This document shows, one piece after another, positions 41,340 to 50,647 of a stretch of DNA of 64,000 nt. The first letter of the stretch is position 1. The number at the start of each line of letters is the position of its first letter. Under the pieces are notes generated by a model, which made no database searches, was not told where the DNA came from, and worked only from the letters and a program-made list of their open reading frames with translations. A program made the translations under genes and the position numbers. Origin of the DNA: an uncultured Altererythrobacter sp. (GTDB taxonomy: Bacteria > Pseudomonadota > Alphaproteobacteria > Sphingomonadales > Sphingomonadaceae); contig CAJXNC010000011.1 in the NCBI GenBank assembly GCA_913056125.1, forward strand, positions 1 to 64,000. The letters run 5' to 3'.

Positions 41340-44221
41340 GAGGCGGCGTCCAGCCGCGCCACGACTTCGTCGCAACGGCCACACAGCGCGCCGTCTTCCT
41401 CGACTTCGGGGAGCAAGCGCCAGCAACGGCCGCATTTGTGGTCATCGCTCTTGGTCACGCTCACGCCGTCGCTCTCGACAATGGTGACGGGTCCGCTGAT
41501 GAACAGTTCGGCCATTTCCACGTTGGAGAAGCTGTCCGGAACCGGGCCGGCGGGCACGGCAACCTTGGCTTCCAGGCTGGATCGGATTGTCTTTTCGCGG
41601 CGCAGGGGCTCGATCGCCTCGGTCACTTCCTCGCGCAGTTCCCGCAGGGCATTCCAGCGGGACTGATCCACGCTGGCTGGGGGAATTTCGGGCCATTCAA
41701 GCAGGTGCACGCTGCCCGCGTCGGGGTAGCGCGTGCTCCAGACCTCTTCCGAAGTGAACACCAGTACCGGTGCGGCATAGCGCACCAGCGCGTGGAACAG
41801 CGTGTCGAGGACGGTGCGATAGGCGCGGCGCTTCGGGTCGCCCGGATGATCGCAATAGAGCGAGTCCTTGCGGATATCGAAGAAGAAGGCCGACAGGTCC
41901 TCATTGCAGAAATCGACCAGCGCTCTCGTGTAGGCGTTGAAGTCGAAATCATTGACGGCCTGCTTCAGCTTGGCGTCGAGCTCGCCGAGCAGTGCCAGCA
42001 TATAGCGCTCGAGCTCGGGCATGTCCTCGACCGGGAGCTTCTCTGCCTCGTCGAATTCGCCCAGCGCACCCAACATGTAGCGGAAGGTGTTGCGCAGGCG
42101 GCGATACTGGTCGGCCACGCCCTTGAGGATTTCGGGACCGATGCGGTGGTCCTCGGTGAAATCGACCGATAGCGCCCACAACCGGATGATGTCGGCGCCA
42201 TATTCCTCCATCACCTTGAGCGGATCGACCGTATTGCCGATCGACTTGGACATCTTGCGCCCGTCTGCCGCCATGGTGAAGCCGTGGGTCAGCACCGCCT
42301 TGTAGGGCGCATGGCCGCGCGTCGCGCAGCTTTCGAGCAGCGAGGACTGGAACCAGCCGCGATGCTGGTCCGATCCTTCGAGGTAGAGGTCCGCCGGGCT
42401 GCTCAGTTCGGGCCAGTTGTCGCTTTCGAGCACGAAGGCGTGGGTTGAACCGGAATCGAACCACACGTCGAGGATGTCGGTGATGCGCTCGTAATCCTCG
42501 GCCGCATATTCGTTGCCAAGCAGTTCCTGTGCACTCGCGTCGGACCAGGCATCGACGCCCTTTTCACGAACTGCCTCGACAATGCGCTGGTTGACCTTGG
42601 CATCGACGAGGTATTCGCCCGTCTCGCGGTGGACGAAGAGCGTGATCGGCACGCCCCAGGCACGCTGGCGCGAGAGTACCCAGTCGGGCCGCCCTTCTAC
42701 CATGGAGCCGATCCGGTTGCGGCCCTTTTCGGGAACGAACCGCGTGTCCTTCAGGGCATTGAGAGCTGTCTCGCGCAAGGTCGCGGTATCGCTGGCATCC
42801 ACACTCATCGCCACCGCGCCGCCAATGCCATCGGGCACGGCTACAGGGTAATCGAAAGGCGCCATCGGCTTGTCCATCGGCACGAACCATTGCGGCGTGC
42901 AGCGGAAAATGACCTTGGCCTTCGAGCGCCAGCTATGTGGATAAGAGTGTTGATAATCTGCGGATGCGCTGAGCAAGGCTCCTGCTTCCTTGAGGTCGCT
43001 GCAGATCGGCCCGTCGGGCGCATTGAAATTCGGATTGATGACCGAACGGCGGCGCTCGTCATCCCCGCCGAGCCAGAGCCAGTCATCCTTGTAGACGCCG
43101 CCCGCATCAACGACGAATTTGGGGTTGATGCCATGCGCCTTGCACAGTTCGAAGTCGTCTTCGCCGTGGTCGGGCGCCATGTGCACGAGGCCGGTGCCGC
43201 TTTCGGTGGTGACGAAGTCACCGGGCAGCAAAGGACGCGGCTCGGCATAGAAACCGCCGAGATGGTGCATCGGGTGGCGAGCCACTGTGCCGGCGAGTTC
43301 CGAGCCTTTGAACGTCTTTCCGAAATGCTCAAGGTGTTCGCTGGGATGGGCTGCGTGAAAGCGCTCTATGAACGCCTCAACCAAAGTCTTGGCAACGAGG
43401 AAATTCCGGTTCGTGCCGCCCCATTCGACGATCGCATACTCAACATCCGGCCCATAGGCCAAGGCTTGGTTGACCGGGATGGTCCAGGGCGTGGTGGTCC
43501 AGATCACCGCATGCGCACCGACCAGTTCCTTGATTGGGCTTTCGGTGATCTCGAACGCCACGTCGATCTGGGTCGAGACGATATCTTCGTATTCGACTTC
43601 GGCCTCTGCCAAAGCAGTCTTCTCGACCGGGCTCCACATGACCGGCTTGGCGCCGCGATAGAGCTGGCCGCTTTCGGCAAACTTCAGCAGCTCGGCAACG
43701 ATGGTCGCCTCGGCCTCTGGCGCCATGGTGAGATAGGGCTTGTCCCAGTTCCCGGTCACGCCGAGGCGCTGGAACTGTTCCTTCTGCACTTCGACCCAAT
43801 GCGCGGCATAGTCGCGGCATTCCTGGCGGAATTGTTCGGCCGGAACCTCATCCTTGTTGATCTTGCGCTTGCGGTATTTCTCTTCGACCTTCCATTCGAT
43901 CGGCAGGCCGTGGCAGTCCCAGCCGGGAACGTAGGGCGCATCCTTGCCCAGCAGCGTCTGCGTGCGGACGACGGCGTCCTTCAGCACCTTGTTCAGCGCA
44001 TGGCCGATATGGATATCGCCATTGGCATAGGGCGGACCGTCATGGAGGATGAATTTCTCACGGCCCGCGCGTGCCTCGCGCAGCTGCCGGTAGACCTGCT
44101 CTTCCTGCCAGCGCGCAAGAATGCCCGGCTCCTTCTGCGGAAGGCCGGCCTTCATGGGGAAATCGGTCTTCGGCAGGAAGACGGTGTCCCGGTAATCGCG
44201 CTTGCTTTCAGTCTCGCTCAT
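41336..44221 (-). CDS. ileS: isoleucyl-tRNA synthetase
   Basis: A 961-residue class I synthetase. The HIGH motif is in PPYANGDIHIGHALNK and KMSKS in GRKMSKSIGNTVD. An editing domain lies between, and a C-terminal zinc finger has CGRCWRLLPE and ALCGRCDEV. Length is normal for the bacterial type. The start is ATG 44221, 59 bp after ribF. It overlaps lspA by four bases. Confidence 0.98.
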   Translation of the reverse strand: MSETESKRDYRDTVFLPKTDFPMKAGLPQKEPGILARWQEEQVYRQLREARAGREKFILHDGPPYANGDIHIGHALNKVLKDAVVRTQTLLGKDAPYVPGWDCHGLPIEWKVEEKYRKRKINKDEVPAEQFRQECRDYAAHWVEVQKEQFQRLGVTGNWDKPYLTMAPEAEATIVAELLKFAESGQLYRGAKPVMWSPVEKTALAEAEVEYEDIVSTQIDVAFEITESPIKELVGAHAVIWTTTPWTIPVNQALAYGPDVEYAIVEWGGTNRNFLVAKTLVEAFIERFHAAHPSEHLEHFGKTFKGSELAGTVARHPMHHLGGFYAEPRPLLPGDFVTTESGTGLVHMAPDHGEDDFELCKAHGINPKFVVDAGGVYKDDWLWLGGDDERRRSVINPNFNAPDGPICSDLKEAGALLSASADYQHSYPHSWRSKAKVIFRCTPQWFVPMDKPMAPFDYPVAVPDGIGGAVAMSVDASDTATLRETALNALKDTRFVPEKGRNRIGSMVEGRPDWVLSRQRAWGVPITLFVHRETGEYLVDAKVNQRIVEAVREKGVDAWSDASAQELLGNEYAAEDYERITDILDVWFDSGSTHAFVLESDNWPELSSPADLYLEGSDQHRGWFQSSLLESCATRGHAPYKAVLTHGFTMAADGRKMSKSIGNTVDPLKVMEEYGADIIRLWALSVDFTEDHRIGPEILKGVADQYRRLRNTFRYMLGALGEFDEAEKLPVEDMPELERYMLALLGELDAKLKQAVNDFDFNAYTRALVDFCNEDLSAFFFDIRKDSLYCDHPGDPKRRAYRTVLDTLFHALVRYAAPVLVFTSEEVWSTRYPDAGSVHLLEWPEIPPASVDQSRWNALRELREEVTEAIEPLRREKTIRSSLEAKVAVPAGPVPDSFSNVEMAELFISGPVTIVESDGVSVTKSDDHKCGRCWRLLPEVEEDGALCGRCDEVVARLDAAS

Positions 44222-44280
44222 GATCGCGCGCGCTTAGGCGAGAACGGGCATTGCGGCAACAGGCGAAGGCGCCTGTCGGC

Positions 44281-45204
44281 CTATCCCAGCAAGCGCCTTG
44301 CCTCCTCGCAATCGCGCGTCATCTGCGCCACCAGCTGGTCCATGTTCTCGAAGCGGGCTTCGGGACGAAGGAAATGGCGCAATTCCACCTCCACTTCCTG
44401 GCCGTAGAGATCGCCCTCGAAATCGAAGAAATAGGGCTCGAGCAATTCGATTGGCGGATCGAAGCTGGGCCGCACGCCGAGATTGGCTGCGCCCATGAGC
44501 TCCCGCCCGGTCGCGAGCACGCGGCCGGTGACCGCGTAGATGCCGAAACGCGGGCGCAGGTAGGAGCCGAGCTCCATGTTTGCCGTGGGAAAACCGATCT
44601 GGCGGCCGCGCTTGTCGCCGTGGATGACGGTGCCGCGCATGGCGAAGGGGCGGGTGAGCAGGGCTGCGGCGACATCGCATTCGCCCGCCTTCAGCGCATC
44701 GCGGATGCGGCTGGAGGAGACGACCTGCCCGCCTGCCTTGACCGGGCCGACCTGCCTTGCCTCTATTCCGCAGCTTGCACCGACATCGCGCAGGACTTGC
44801 GTATTGCCGCCGCGATCCTTGCCGAAGGTGAAGTCCTCGCCCGTCACCACGCCGCATGCACCAAGGTGCTCGCCCAGCAGGATGCGGATGAAGTCCTCGG
44901 CCGTCATGGCCGCGAGCTCGTCATCGAAGTCGAAGACCAGCATGGCGTCTGCCCCGGCTTCGGTGAACAATTCTTCGCGCTGGTCGAGGCTGGTCAGGCG
45001 GAAGGGCGGCACGTGCGGCGCGAAATGGCGCACCGGATGGGGGTCGAAGGTCGCCACCAGCACGGGACGGCTTGCGGACTTTGCCCACTCCACCGCTTCG
45101 GCGACGACTTTCTGGTGGCCGAGATGGAACCCGTCAAAATTGCCCAGGGCGATGACCGCGCCGCGCAGACGTTCGGGCAGGGGATCGCGATGGCTCAGCC
45201 TCAT
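44281..45204 (-). CDS. ribF: bifunctional riboflavin kinase / FAD synthetase
   Basis: A 307-residue enzyme making FMN and FAD. The N-terminal adenylyltransferase domain has GNFDGFHLGHQKV, and the C-terminal flavokinase domain has KRGRQIGFPTANM and MGAANLGVRPSF. The start ATG 45204 overlaps the folA stop (ATGA); longer starts lie in folA. Its position next to ileS and lspA is a common bacterial arrangement. Confidence 0.95.
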   Translation of the reverse strand: MRLSHRDPLPERLRGAVIALGNFDGFHLGHQKVVAEAVEWAKSASRPVLVATFDPHPVRHFAPHVPPFRLTSLDQREELFTEAGADAMLVFDFDDELAAMTAEDFIRILLGEHLGACGVVTGEDFTFGKDRGGNTQVLRDVGASCGIEARQVGPVKAGGQVVSSSRIRDALKAGECDVAAALLTRPFAMRGTVIHGDKRGRQIGFPTANMELGSYLRPRFGIYAVTGRVLATGRELMGAANLGVRPSFDPPIELLEPYFFDFEGDLYGQEVEVELRHFLRPEARFENMDQLVAQMTRDCEEARRLLG

Positions 45205-45707
45205 GCGGCGCCTTGCCGCAGATAGGTCACGAAGTGATAGGCGGGCTGGTCGCCTTCTGCATGGTGCCGTTCGCGCACGGATTCGACCCATTCCTCGCCC
45301 AGATGCGGGACATGCGTGTCGCCGTGATAGTCCTGCTGGATCTCGGTGACTTCGACGCGGTGTGCCAGCGGCAGGAATTGCGCATAGGTCTCCGCCCCGC
45401 CGACAATGGCAATCTGGCCGCTGTCATTGCCATGCATGGCAAGATCGAGCGCTTCGCCGACCGAGCGCACCACTTCGGCCTGCGGGCCGCTCCAGCCCGG
45501 ATCGCGCGTCATGACGATATGGCGCCTGCCGGGCAGCGGCCTGCCGAAGCTTTCATAGGTTTTGCGGCCCATCACCATCGGATGACCCATGGTCAGCGCC
45601 TTGAAGCGCTTGAGGTCTTCCGAAAGGTGCCACGGCATGGTGCCGTCCTTGCCGATCGTGCCATTGAGGGCGCGGGCATAGATGAGGAAGATTTCGGGCT
45701 CTCCCAT
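45201..45707 (-). CDS. folA: dihydrofolate reductase
   Basis: A 168-residue NADPH enzyme producing tetrahydrofolate. The substrate/cofactor motifs are present: MPWHLSEDLKRFKALTMG, VMGRKTYESFG and IAIVGGAETYAQFLP. The length equals the chromosomal trimethoprim-sensitive type. It starts 3 bp after the purK stop and overlaps ribF by four bases. No thyA is adjacent. Confidence 0.96.
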   Translation of the reverse strand: MGEPEIFLIYARALNGTIGKDGTMPWHLSEDLKRFKALTMGHPMVMGRKTYESFGRPLPGRRHIVMTRDPGWSGPQAEVVRSVGEALDLAMHGNDSGQIAIVGGAETYAQFLPLAHRVEVTEIQQDYHGDTHVPHLGEEWVESVRERHHAEGDQPAYHFVTYLRQGAA

Positions 45708-45710
45708 GCC

Positions 45711-46772
45711 TCAGCCCACGCGCGTGATGTGGCCCATCTTGCGCCCTTCGCGCGCCTCGGCCTTGCCGTAGAGATGGAGATGCGCCTTTGGATCGGAGAG
45801 GTGGGCCTTCACGTCGAGCGCAACTTCACCGATGAGGTTGTCCATTACGATCGTCCCGGCGACGCTGGACGTATCGCCCAGGGGCTGGCCAACAATGGCG
45901 CGGACATGGTTCTCGAACTGGCTCGTGACCGCGCCCTCAATGCTCCAATGGCCCGAATTGTGGACGCGCGGCGCCATCTCGTTGAACACCGGCCCGTCCT
46001 TCGTGGCGAAGAATTCGAGCGTCAGCACGCCAATATAGCCCAGCGCATCTGCAGCCTGCTTGGCCAGTGCGCGCGCTGCCTCGACCTGCTGGCCGATAAT
46101 GGCCGGTGCCGGCAGTACGCTATGTGCAAGGATGCCGCCTTCATGCGTGTTATGCGTCGAATCCCAGAAACGCACCTCGCCATTGCGGGCGCGCACGAGG
46201 ATCACCGAGAACTCGCATTCGAAGTCGACAAAGCCTTCATAGACGAGGCCGCTGGCGGGCACGGAGACGTCATCCGGCACGGCATCATCGACTTTCCACT
46301 GGCCCTTGCCGTCATAGCCGTCGCGCCGCGTCTTGAGGATGCCGGGCTTGCCGATCTGGGCAATCGCTTCGCCGATCTCCGCCGCGCGGTCGATCCCGCA
46401 AAAGGGCGCGGGCGTGCCGCCAAGCTCGGCAATGAAGCGCTTTTCGCTCAGCCGGTCCTGCGCGACTTCGAGGGCGCGCGGTCCGGGGGCGAGCTTGTGG
46501 TCGGGAATCGGATCGAGCGCGTGGACGGGCACATTCTCGAACTCATAGGTGACGACATCGCAGGAAGCAGTGAAGGCGCGCATAGCCTCGGCATCGTCCC
46601 ACGCCGCGCTGGTGAAATGCGCTGAGACCTCCGCCGCCACGCTTTCCGCCTCCGGCGCGAAGATATGGCACTTATAGCCAAGCTGCGCGGCTGCCATGGC
46701 GATCATCCGACCGAGCTGCCCGCCGCCGAGAATCCCGATCGTCGCGCCTGCAGGGAGGGCCTTGAAGCTCAT
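45711..46772 (-). CDS. purK: N5-carboxyaminoimidazole ribonucleotide synthase
   Basis: A 353-residue ATP-grasp enzyme that carboxylates AIR with bicarbonate in purine synthesis. N-terminal ILGGGQLGRMIAMAA, ATP-grasp core with YDGKGQW, and the C-terminal EMAPRVHNSGHWSIEG. It acts directly before PurE, whose gene lies 13 bp upstream on the same transcript. Confidence 0.97.
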   Translation of the reverse strand: MSFKALPAGATIGILGGGQLGRMIAMAAAQLGYKCHIFAPEAESVAAEVSAHFTSAAWDDAEAMRAFTASCDVVTYEFENVPVHALDPIPDHKLAPGPRALEVAQDRLSEKRFIAELGGTPAPFCGIDRAAEIGEAIAQIGKPGILKTRRDGYDGKGQWKVDDAVPDDVSVPASGLVYEGFVDFECEFSVILVRARNGEVRFWDSTHNTHEGGILAHSVLPAPAIIGQQVEAARALAKQAADALGYIGVLTLEFFATKDGPVFNEMAPRVHNSGHWSIEGAVTSQFENHVRAIVGQPLGDTSSVAGTIVMDNLIGEVALDVKAHLSDPKAHLHLYGKAEAREGRKMGHITRVG

Positions 46773-46785
46773 TGCCCGTCCAGTC

Positions 46786-47271
46786 CTATTCGTCAGAAGG
46801 CGTCTGGGCCACGGCGTCGGTTTGCGCAGCGCGCCACTCCTGGAGCCTCACCGACAAGTCAGGATCCGAGAGCGCGAGGATCGATGCGGCCATCAGGCCG
46901 GCATTGGTCGCCCCTGCCTCGCCAATGGCCAGCGTCCCGACCGGCACGCCGGCGGGCATCTGCACGATGGAAAGCAGGCTGTCCTGGCCCGAAAGTGCGC
47001 GGCTCTTCACCGGTACGCCGAGCACGGGCAGGTGCGTCAGCGCCGCGACCATGCCCGGGAGGTGCGCGGCGCCGCCGGCGCCGGCAATGATGACCTTGAA
47101 GCCTTCAGCCTCCGCGCCCTTTCCGAAAGCGTGCAGCCTGTCTGGCGTGCGATGGGCGGAAACGATGCGGTCGTCATGCGCGACGCCAAGCTGGTCGAGC
47201 ACCTTGGCGGCGCATTTCATGGTCGACCAGTCGGACTGGCTGCCCATGATGATTGCTACTGGCGCGGACAT
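46786..47271 (-). CDS. purE: N5-carboxyaminoimidazole ribonucleotide mutase
   Basis: A 161-residue class I PurE that moves the carboxyl group made by PurK. The active-site motifs [18 protein letters not shown] and [12 protein letters not shown] are intact. It lies 5 bp after gpmA and 13 bp before purK. The order purE-purK matches the usual operon. Confidence 0.97.
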   Translation of the reverse strand: MSAPVAIIMGSQSDWSTMKCAAKVLDQLGVAHDDRIVSAHRTPDRLHAFGKGAEAEGFKVIIAGAGGAAHLPGMVAALTHLPVLGVPVKSRALSGQDSLLSIVQMPAGVPVGTLAIGEAGATNAGLMAASILALSDPDLSVRLQEWRAAQTDAVAQTPSDE

Positions 47272-47276
47272 CTCTC

Positions 47277-47963
47277 TCAGCGATCCTTCAGGTAATGCCG
47301 TTCACCCGGCTGCATGTTGTCGTCGAAGTCGTAGACGATCGGCTGGCCGGTGGGAATCTCCAGCCCGGTGATATCGTCATCCGAAATGCCCGAGAGGTGC
47401 TTCACAAGCGCGCGCAGCGAATTGCCATGGGCGGAAATCATCACCGTCTCGCCGCTCGAAAGCACGGGCAGGATGTCGCTTTCCCAATAGGGCAGTACGC
47501 GCTCGATCGTCAGCTTGAGGCTTTCGGTGTCGGGAATGGGAATGCCGGCATAGCGCGGATCCTTGGACAGGTCATAAGGCCCGTCGCGGTCCATCGGCGG
47601 CGGCGGCACGTCGAAGCTGCGGCGCCAGATCTTCACCTGTTCATCACCGTGCTTCTCCGCCGTCTCGGCCTTGTTGAGCCCGGTCAGCCCGCCATAGTGC
47701 CGCTCATTGAGGCGCCAGTCCTTGGTCTCGGGGATCCAAAGCCGCCCGCAGGCTTCCAGCGCCAGGTGCAGCGTCTTGATCGCGCGCAGCTGGACCGAGC
47801 AGAAGGCGCGTGTCGGCAACAGGCCCTTTTCCTCGAGCAGCAGGCCGGCGGCTTCCGCTTCGGCAACGCCCTTGTCGGTCAGGTCGACATCCCACCATCC
47901 GGTGAAACGGTTTTCCAGGTTCCACTGGCTCTGGCCGTGGCGGACGAGGATCAGCGTGGGCAT
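47277..47963 (-). CDS. gpmA: 2,3-bisphosphoglycerate-dependent phosphoglycerate mutase
   Basis: A 228-residue glycolytic enzyme of the histidine phosphatase superfamily. The catalytic His is in [10 protein letters not shown], with [21 protein letters not shown], and the second His in [12 protein letters not shown]. It heads the minus-strand run toward purE, purK, folA, ribF, ileS, lspA and DUF3035, whose gaps are all under 60 bp. Confidence 0.96.
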   Translation of the reverse strand: MPTLILVRHGQSQWNLENRFTGWWDVDLTDKGVAEAEAAGLLLEEKGLLPTRAFCSVQLRAIKTLHLALEACGRLWIPETKDWRLNERHYGGLTGLNKAETAEKHGDEQVKIWRRSFDVPPPPMDRDGPYDLSKDPRYAGIPIPDTESLKLTIERVLPYWESDILPVLSSGETVMISAHGNSLRALVKHLSGISDDDITGLEIPTGQPIVYDFDDNMQPGERHYLKDR

Positions 47964-48104
47964 TTTGTCTCCATTATCTTGGCCCCTGACCGTTTCCGAC
48001 GTCCAACCTTTCGATTGAGCCCCGACAGACTATCGGGAGGTTGGCCGGGGGAGCGTGCTGGAGCCGCCTTGCCGCGAAAGCGACCGAATAGTGAGCGCCA
48101 GCCG

Positions 48105-48248
48105 TTAGCTTTTCGGCTCGTCCTTGGGAAGGGGCGCGTGGTCTTTCGCTTCCATCGCCCGGGCTTGCGATTTCCGGCGGCGCAGGTTTTCGCGCAGCTT
48201 GGCTGCCAGCCGTTCTTCGCGCGATGCCTTGTCGTCCGCAGTGCTCAT
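48105..48248 (-). CDS. small charged protein of unknown function
   Basis: A 47-residue very charged protein with core REERLAAKLRENLRRRKSQA, predicted as a single amphipathic helix. Similar short proteins recur in alphaproteobacteria as conserved hypotheticals. The start is ATG 48248; longer in-frame extensions cross the tRNA-Thr gene and are not real. It stands between gpmA and tRNA-Thr. Existence is supported mainly by the conserved-looking helix. Confidence 0.6.
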   Translation of the reverse strand: MSTADDKASREERLAAKLRENLRRRKSQARAMEAKDHAPLPKDEPKS

Positions 48249-48362
48249 GCCTGCCCAAATGCCGAATCTGGCCCCGCGGCACAAGCTTGGCTTGACTTTC
48301 CCCTCCCCCGCGACAATAGCGCGCGCCTGATCCGCCCCCTCGCAGAAATCGAGGCTGGCAGC

Positions 48363-48437
48363 GCTGCTGTAGCTCAGTGGTAGAGCGCACCCTTGGTAAG
48401 GGTGAGGTCGAGAGTTCAATTCTCTCCAGCAGCACCA
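48363..48437 (+). tRNA. tRNA-Thr (GGT)
   Basis: A complete cloverleaf. The acceptor GCTGCTG pairs with CAGCAGC, the anticodon stem CACCC pairs with GGGTG around loop TTGGTAA (anticodon GGT), and the T arm has GAGAG, TTCAATT, CTCTC. The CCA end is encoded (48435-48437). Repeat copy D follows 4 bp later. Confidence 0.97.
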
Positions 48438-48441
48438 TTTC

Positions 48442-48565
48442 TCACATCCTCGCGCCACTCCCTCCGCCGGGACTTCGTTCCGGCTGCGGGGGCGCTGCGG
48501 ACGGCCGGTCGGCCTTGCGGCTCCTCTGGAGCCGAAAGCCGCGATCTAGCCCGCATTTGCTTGCT
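48442..48565 (+). repeat. dispersed intergenic hairpin repeat, copy D (ends missing)
   Basis: Directly follows tRNA-Thr. Hairpins at 48467-48483 (six pairs, CTTCG loop), 48503-48514 (GGCC arms) and 48519-48533 (GGCTCC/GGAGCC, loop TCT). It shares CCCTCCGCCGGGAC, TTCGTTCCGGCTGCGGGG and GTCGGCCTTGCGG with copy A. The ATCC- and GGAT-loop end hairpins are absent. Confidence 0.85.
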
Positions 48566-48597
48566 ACTTCTAGGTGTATCGCCCATATAAATCACCC

Positions 48598-49062
48598 ATG
48601 GAGGACAAACCCCTTACCAAGCTCGATCCGGCCTATGTCACGGTCATGCGCATCCAGACCTTGCTGTTTTCGCTGCCTTTTGTGGCGGGCGCGCTTGCTG
48701 GGGAGGTTGGCAATTTGCTGTTCACGGGCGCATTCCTCGTTCCGGTTGTGCTGGTCTTCGCCCTGTTGGCGATCATGGTCCCGCTGCGCCGCTTCAATGC
48801 GCGCGGCTACGACATGGGCGAGGACAGGTTGCGCGTGGTGCGCGGCCTGATGTTCCGCGCCGACACGGTGGTTCCGTTCAGCCGCGTCCAGCATATCGAC
48901 GTGGAGCAAGGTCCGCTCGAACGCGCTTTCGGCATTTCCCGCCTCATCCTGCACACGGCCGGTACGCATAATGCATCGGTCACACTGCCGGGCCTCAAGC
49001 ATGAGGATGCCGTCGCCATGCGCGAGGAGATTCGCGCGCATGTGAAGCGCGAGACGATGTGA
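48598..49062 (+). CDS. PH-domain membrane protein (YdbS-like)
   Basis: A 154-residue protein with two membrane helices near the N-terminus and a bacterial PH (DUF304) domain with LRVVRGLMFRADTVVPF and RVQHIDVEQGPLERAFG. Function is unknown; the pair YdbS/YdbT is widespread. The start is ATG 48598. No ribosome binding site precedes it, and the region just upstream is A/T-rich, so a leaderless mRNA is possible. The partner starts 10 bp downstream. Confidence 0.85.
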   Translation: MEDKPLTKLDPAYVTVMRIQTLLFSLPFVAGALAGEVGNLLFTGAFLVPVVLVFALLAIMVPLRRFNARGYDMGEDRLRVVRGLMFRADTVVPFSRVQHIDVEQGPLERAFGISRLILHTAGTHNASVTLPGLKHEDAVAMREEIRAHVKRETM

Positions 49063-49072
49063 GGCGGCTCCG

Positions 49073-50584
49073 GTGAGCGAGGCGCAGGCAGAAATCGAAC
49101 AGGGCTGGCAGCGCACCCATCCGCTGGCCATGGTTGCAGGCGCGATTGCCGCGCTGAAGAACGCCATCTTCCCGATCATCGCCGTCATGTTCGGTTCGCA
49201 AGCAATGGACCGGGGTAGTGGCTTCCTCTTCCTCATCGTCCTGGCCATTATCGGGATAAACCTGCTCGCTGCGTGGCTCGGCTGGCTGAGGTTGCGCTAC
49301 CGGGTGGGGGCTGACGATATCCGCGTGGAGAAGGGGCTGGTCAGTCGCTCGGCGCGCTCGGTTCCCTATGAGCGGATCCAGGATGTCAGCCTCGAACAGA
49401 AGCCGATCCCTCGCTTGCTTGGCCTGACCGAAGTCCGTTTCGAGACCGGAGCGGGGGGCAAGGACGAGCTCAGGCTCGCCTATGTCACGCTCGAAGAGGG
49501 TGAGCGCCTGCGCGAAGTGGTGCGCGATTTGCGCGATGAGGCGCAGGGCCTCGAACTTGCCGAAAAGAAGCAGCGCGAGGAACAGGGCGAGCTGCTGTTC
49601 CATATGGGGCCCGAGCGCCTGCTGAAATTCGGCATGTTCGAATTTTCGCTGGTCGCCATTGCGGTGATCGGCGGCGCGGCGCAGCAATTCGACTTCCTCC
49701 TGCCCTTCGACCTGTGGGACCCGGAAGGCTGGGAAGAAAGGCTGGCAGGTCCGGGGGACTGGCTCGCCGGTCTTGGCTGGGCCTCGCGCATTGTCGGGGC
49801 GATAATCGCCTTCATCGCATTGGTGGGCATTGGCTTTGTCACGGGGATTGCCCGGACCTTCCTGCGCGATTGGGATTTCCGGCTCGACCGCACGCTCAAG
49901 GGCTTTCGCCGTCGCCGCGGCCTGCTGACCAAGACCGATGTCGTCATGCCCGTGCACCGTGTGCAGGCAACGGTGGTCGATACAGGGATATTGCGACGGA
50001 TCTTCGGCTGGCACGGCCTGTCCTTCATCAGCCTGGCGCAGGATGCCAAATCGGCCAATCATTCGGTTGCGCCATTCGCGCAGATGGATGAGATCGCGCC
50101 GATCCTGGAGGTCGCGAAGTTCGACTTGCCCGCCGCCGACACGAAATGGCACCGGGCAAGCGCCGACTATTACCTCGTCCGCGCGCTCTTTGGTGCGGTG
50201 CCTTTCACCATTGGTGGCATGGTTGCGCTGGTCTTTGCGCCGAGCGTGTGGATCGGATTCGGCCTGATTGGCGTGGCGGGATTCATCGCGCTGCGTGCGC
50301 ATTATCTCTGGCGGTATGAGCGGCACGCAGTGGATGCGCGACAGATCATGTCGCGGCGCGGCTGGCTCTCGCCCAAGCTCAAACTGGCCGACCGGGTAAA
50401 GCTGCATTCGGTCGAGATCAGCCAAGGGCCTCTGGCCAAATGGTGCGGCTATGCCGATCTCAAATTCGGTCTTGCCGGGGGAACGCTGTCCTTCGGGGGA
50501 TTGCCGCTGGCCGAAGCACAGGAAATGCGCGCGGCTGTCCTCTCCAGCATCGCTTCGGTGGATTTTTCGCGCCTTCCGCGCTGA
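49073..50584 (+). CDS. PH-domain membrane protein (YdbT-like)
   Basis: A 503-residue protein with three PH (DUF304) domains, each preceded by a pair of membrane helices. The repeated signature occurs as VEKGLVSRSARSVPYERIQD, RRRGLLTKTDVVMPVHRVQA and SRRGWLSPKLKLADRVKLHS. The start is GTG 49073 with AGGCGG upstream. It works with the YdbS-like protein, probably as a membrane complex of unknown function. Confidence 0.88.
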   Translation: MSEAQAEIEQGWQRTHPLAMVAGAIAALKNAIFPIIAVMFGSQAMDRGSGFLFLIVLAIIGINLLAAWLGWLRLRYRVGADDIRVEKGLVSRSARSVPYERIQDVSLEQKPIPRLLGLTEVRFETGAGGKDELRLAYVTLEEGERLREVVRDLRDEAQGLELAEKKQREEQGELLFHMGPERLLKFGMFEFSLVAIAVIGGAAQQFDFLLPFDLWDPEGWEERLAGPGDWLAGLGWASRIVGAIIAFIALVGIGFVTGIARTFLRDWDFRLDRTLKGFRRRRGLLTKTDVVMPVHRVQATVVDTGILRRIFGWHGLSFISLAQDAKSANHSVAPFAQMDEIAPILEVAKFDLPAADTKWHRASADYYLVRALFGAVPFTIGGMVALVFAPSVWIGFGLIGVAGFIALRAHYLWRYERHAVDARQIMSRRGWLSPKLKLADRVKLHSVEISQGPLAKWCGYADLKFGLAGGTLSFGGLPLAEAQEMRAAVLSSIASVDFSRLPR

Positions 50585-50592
50585 ACTGCAAG

Positions 50593-50624
50593 AAAAAGGG
50601 CCCCGGCAGCAGCCGGAGCCCTCT
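50593..50624 (-). terminator. terminator between YdbT-like and PRC-barrel genes
   Basis: A ten-position stem with one mismatch and AGCA loop; in the minus direction it is followed by TTTTTC, and on the plus strand only by CTCTTC. It ends the PRC-barrel transcript and may also serve the plus-strand gene. Confidence 0.75.
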
Positions 50625-50647
50625 TCATCTCTCAGTGGTCTGATGGA

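Noticed and set aside
42629-44407. 592-codon plus-strand frame opposite ileS
   Set aside because: It lies wholly within ileS, which carries HIGH, KMSKS and a zinc finger; the opposite frame lacks domain features.
45213-46625. 470-codon plus-strand frame opposite folA and purK
   Set aside because: Both minus-strand genes are unambiguous; the frame results from strong third-position GC bias.
48442-48565. Repeat copy D as the tRNA-Thr terminator
   Set aside because: The hairpins lack a T-run and the same sequence family appears at places with no tRNA.
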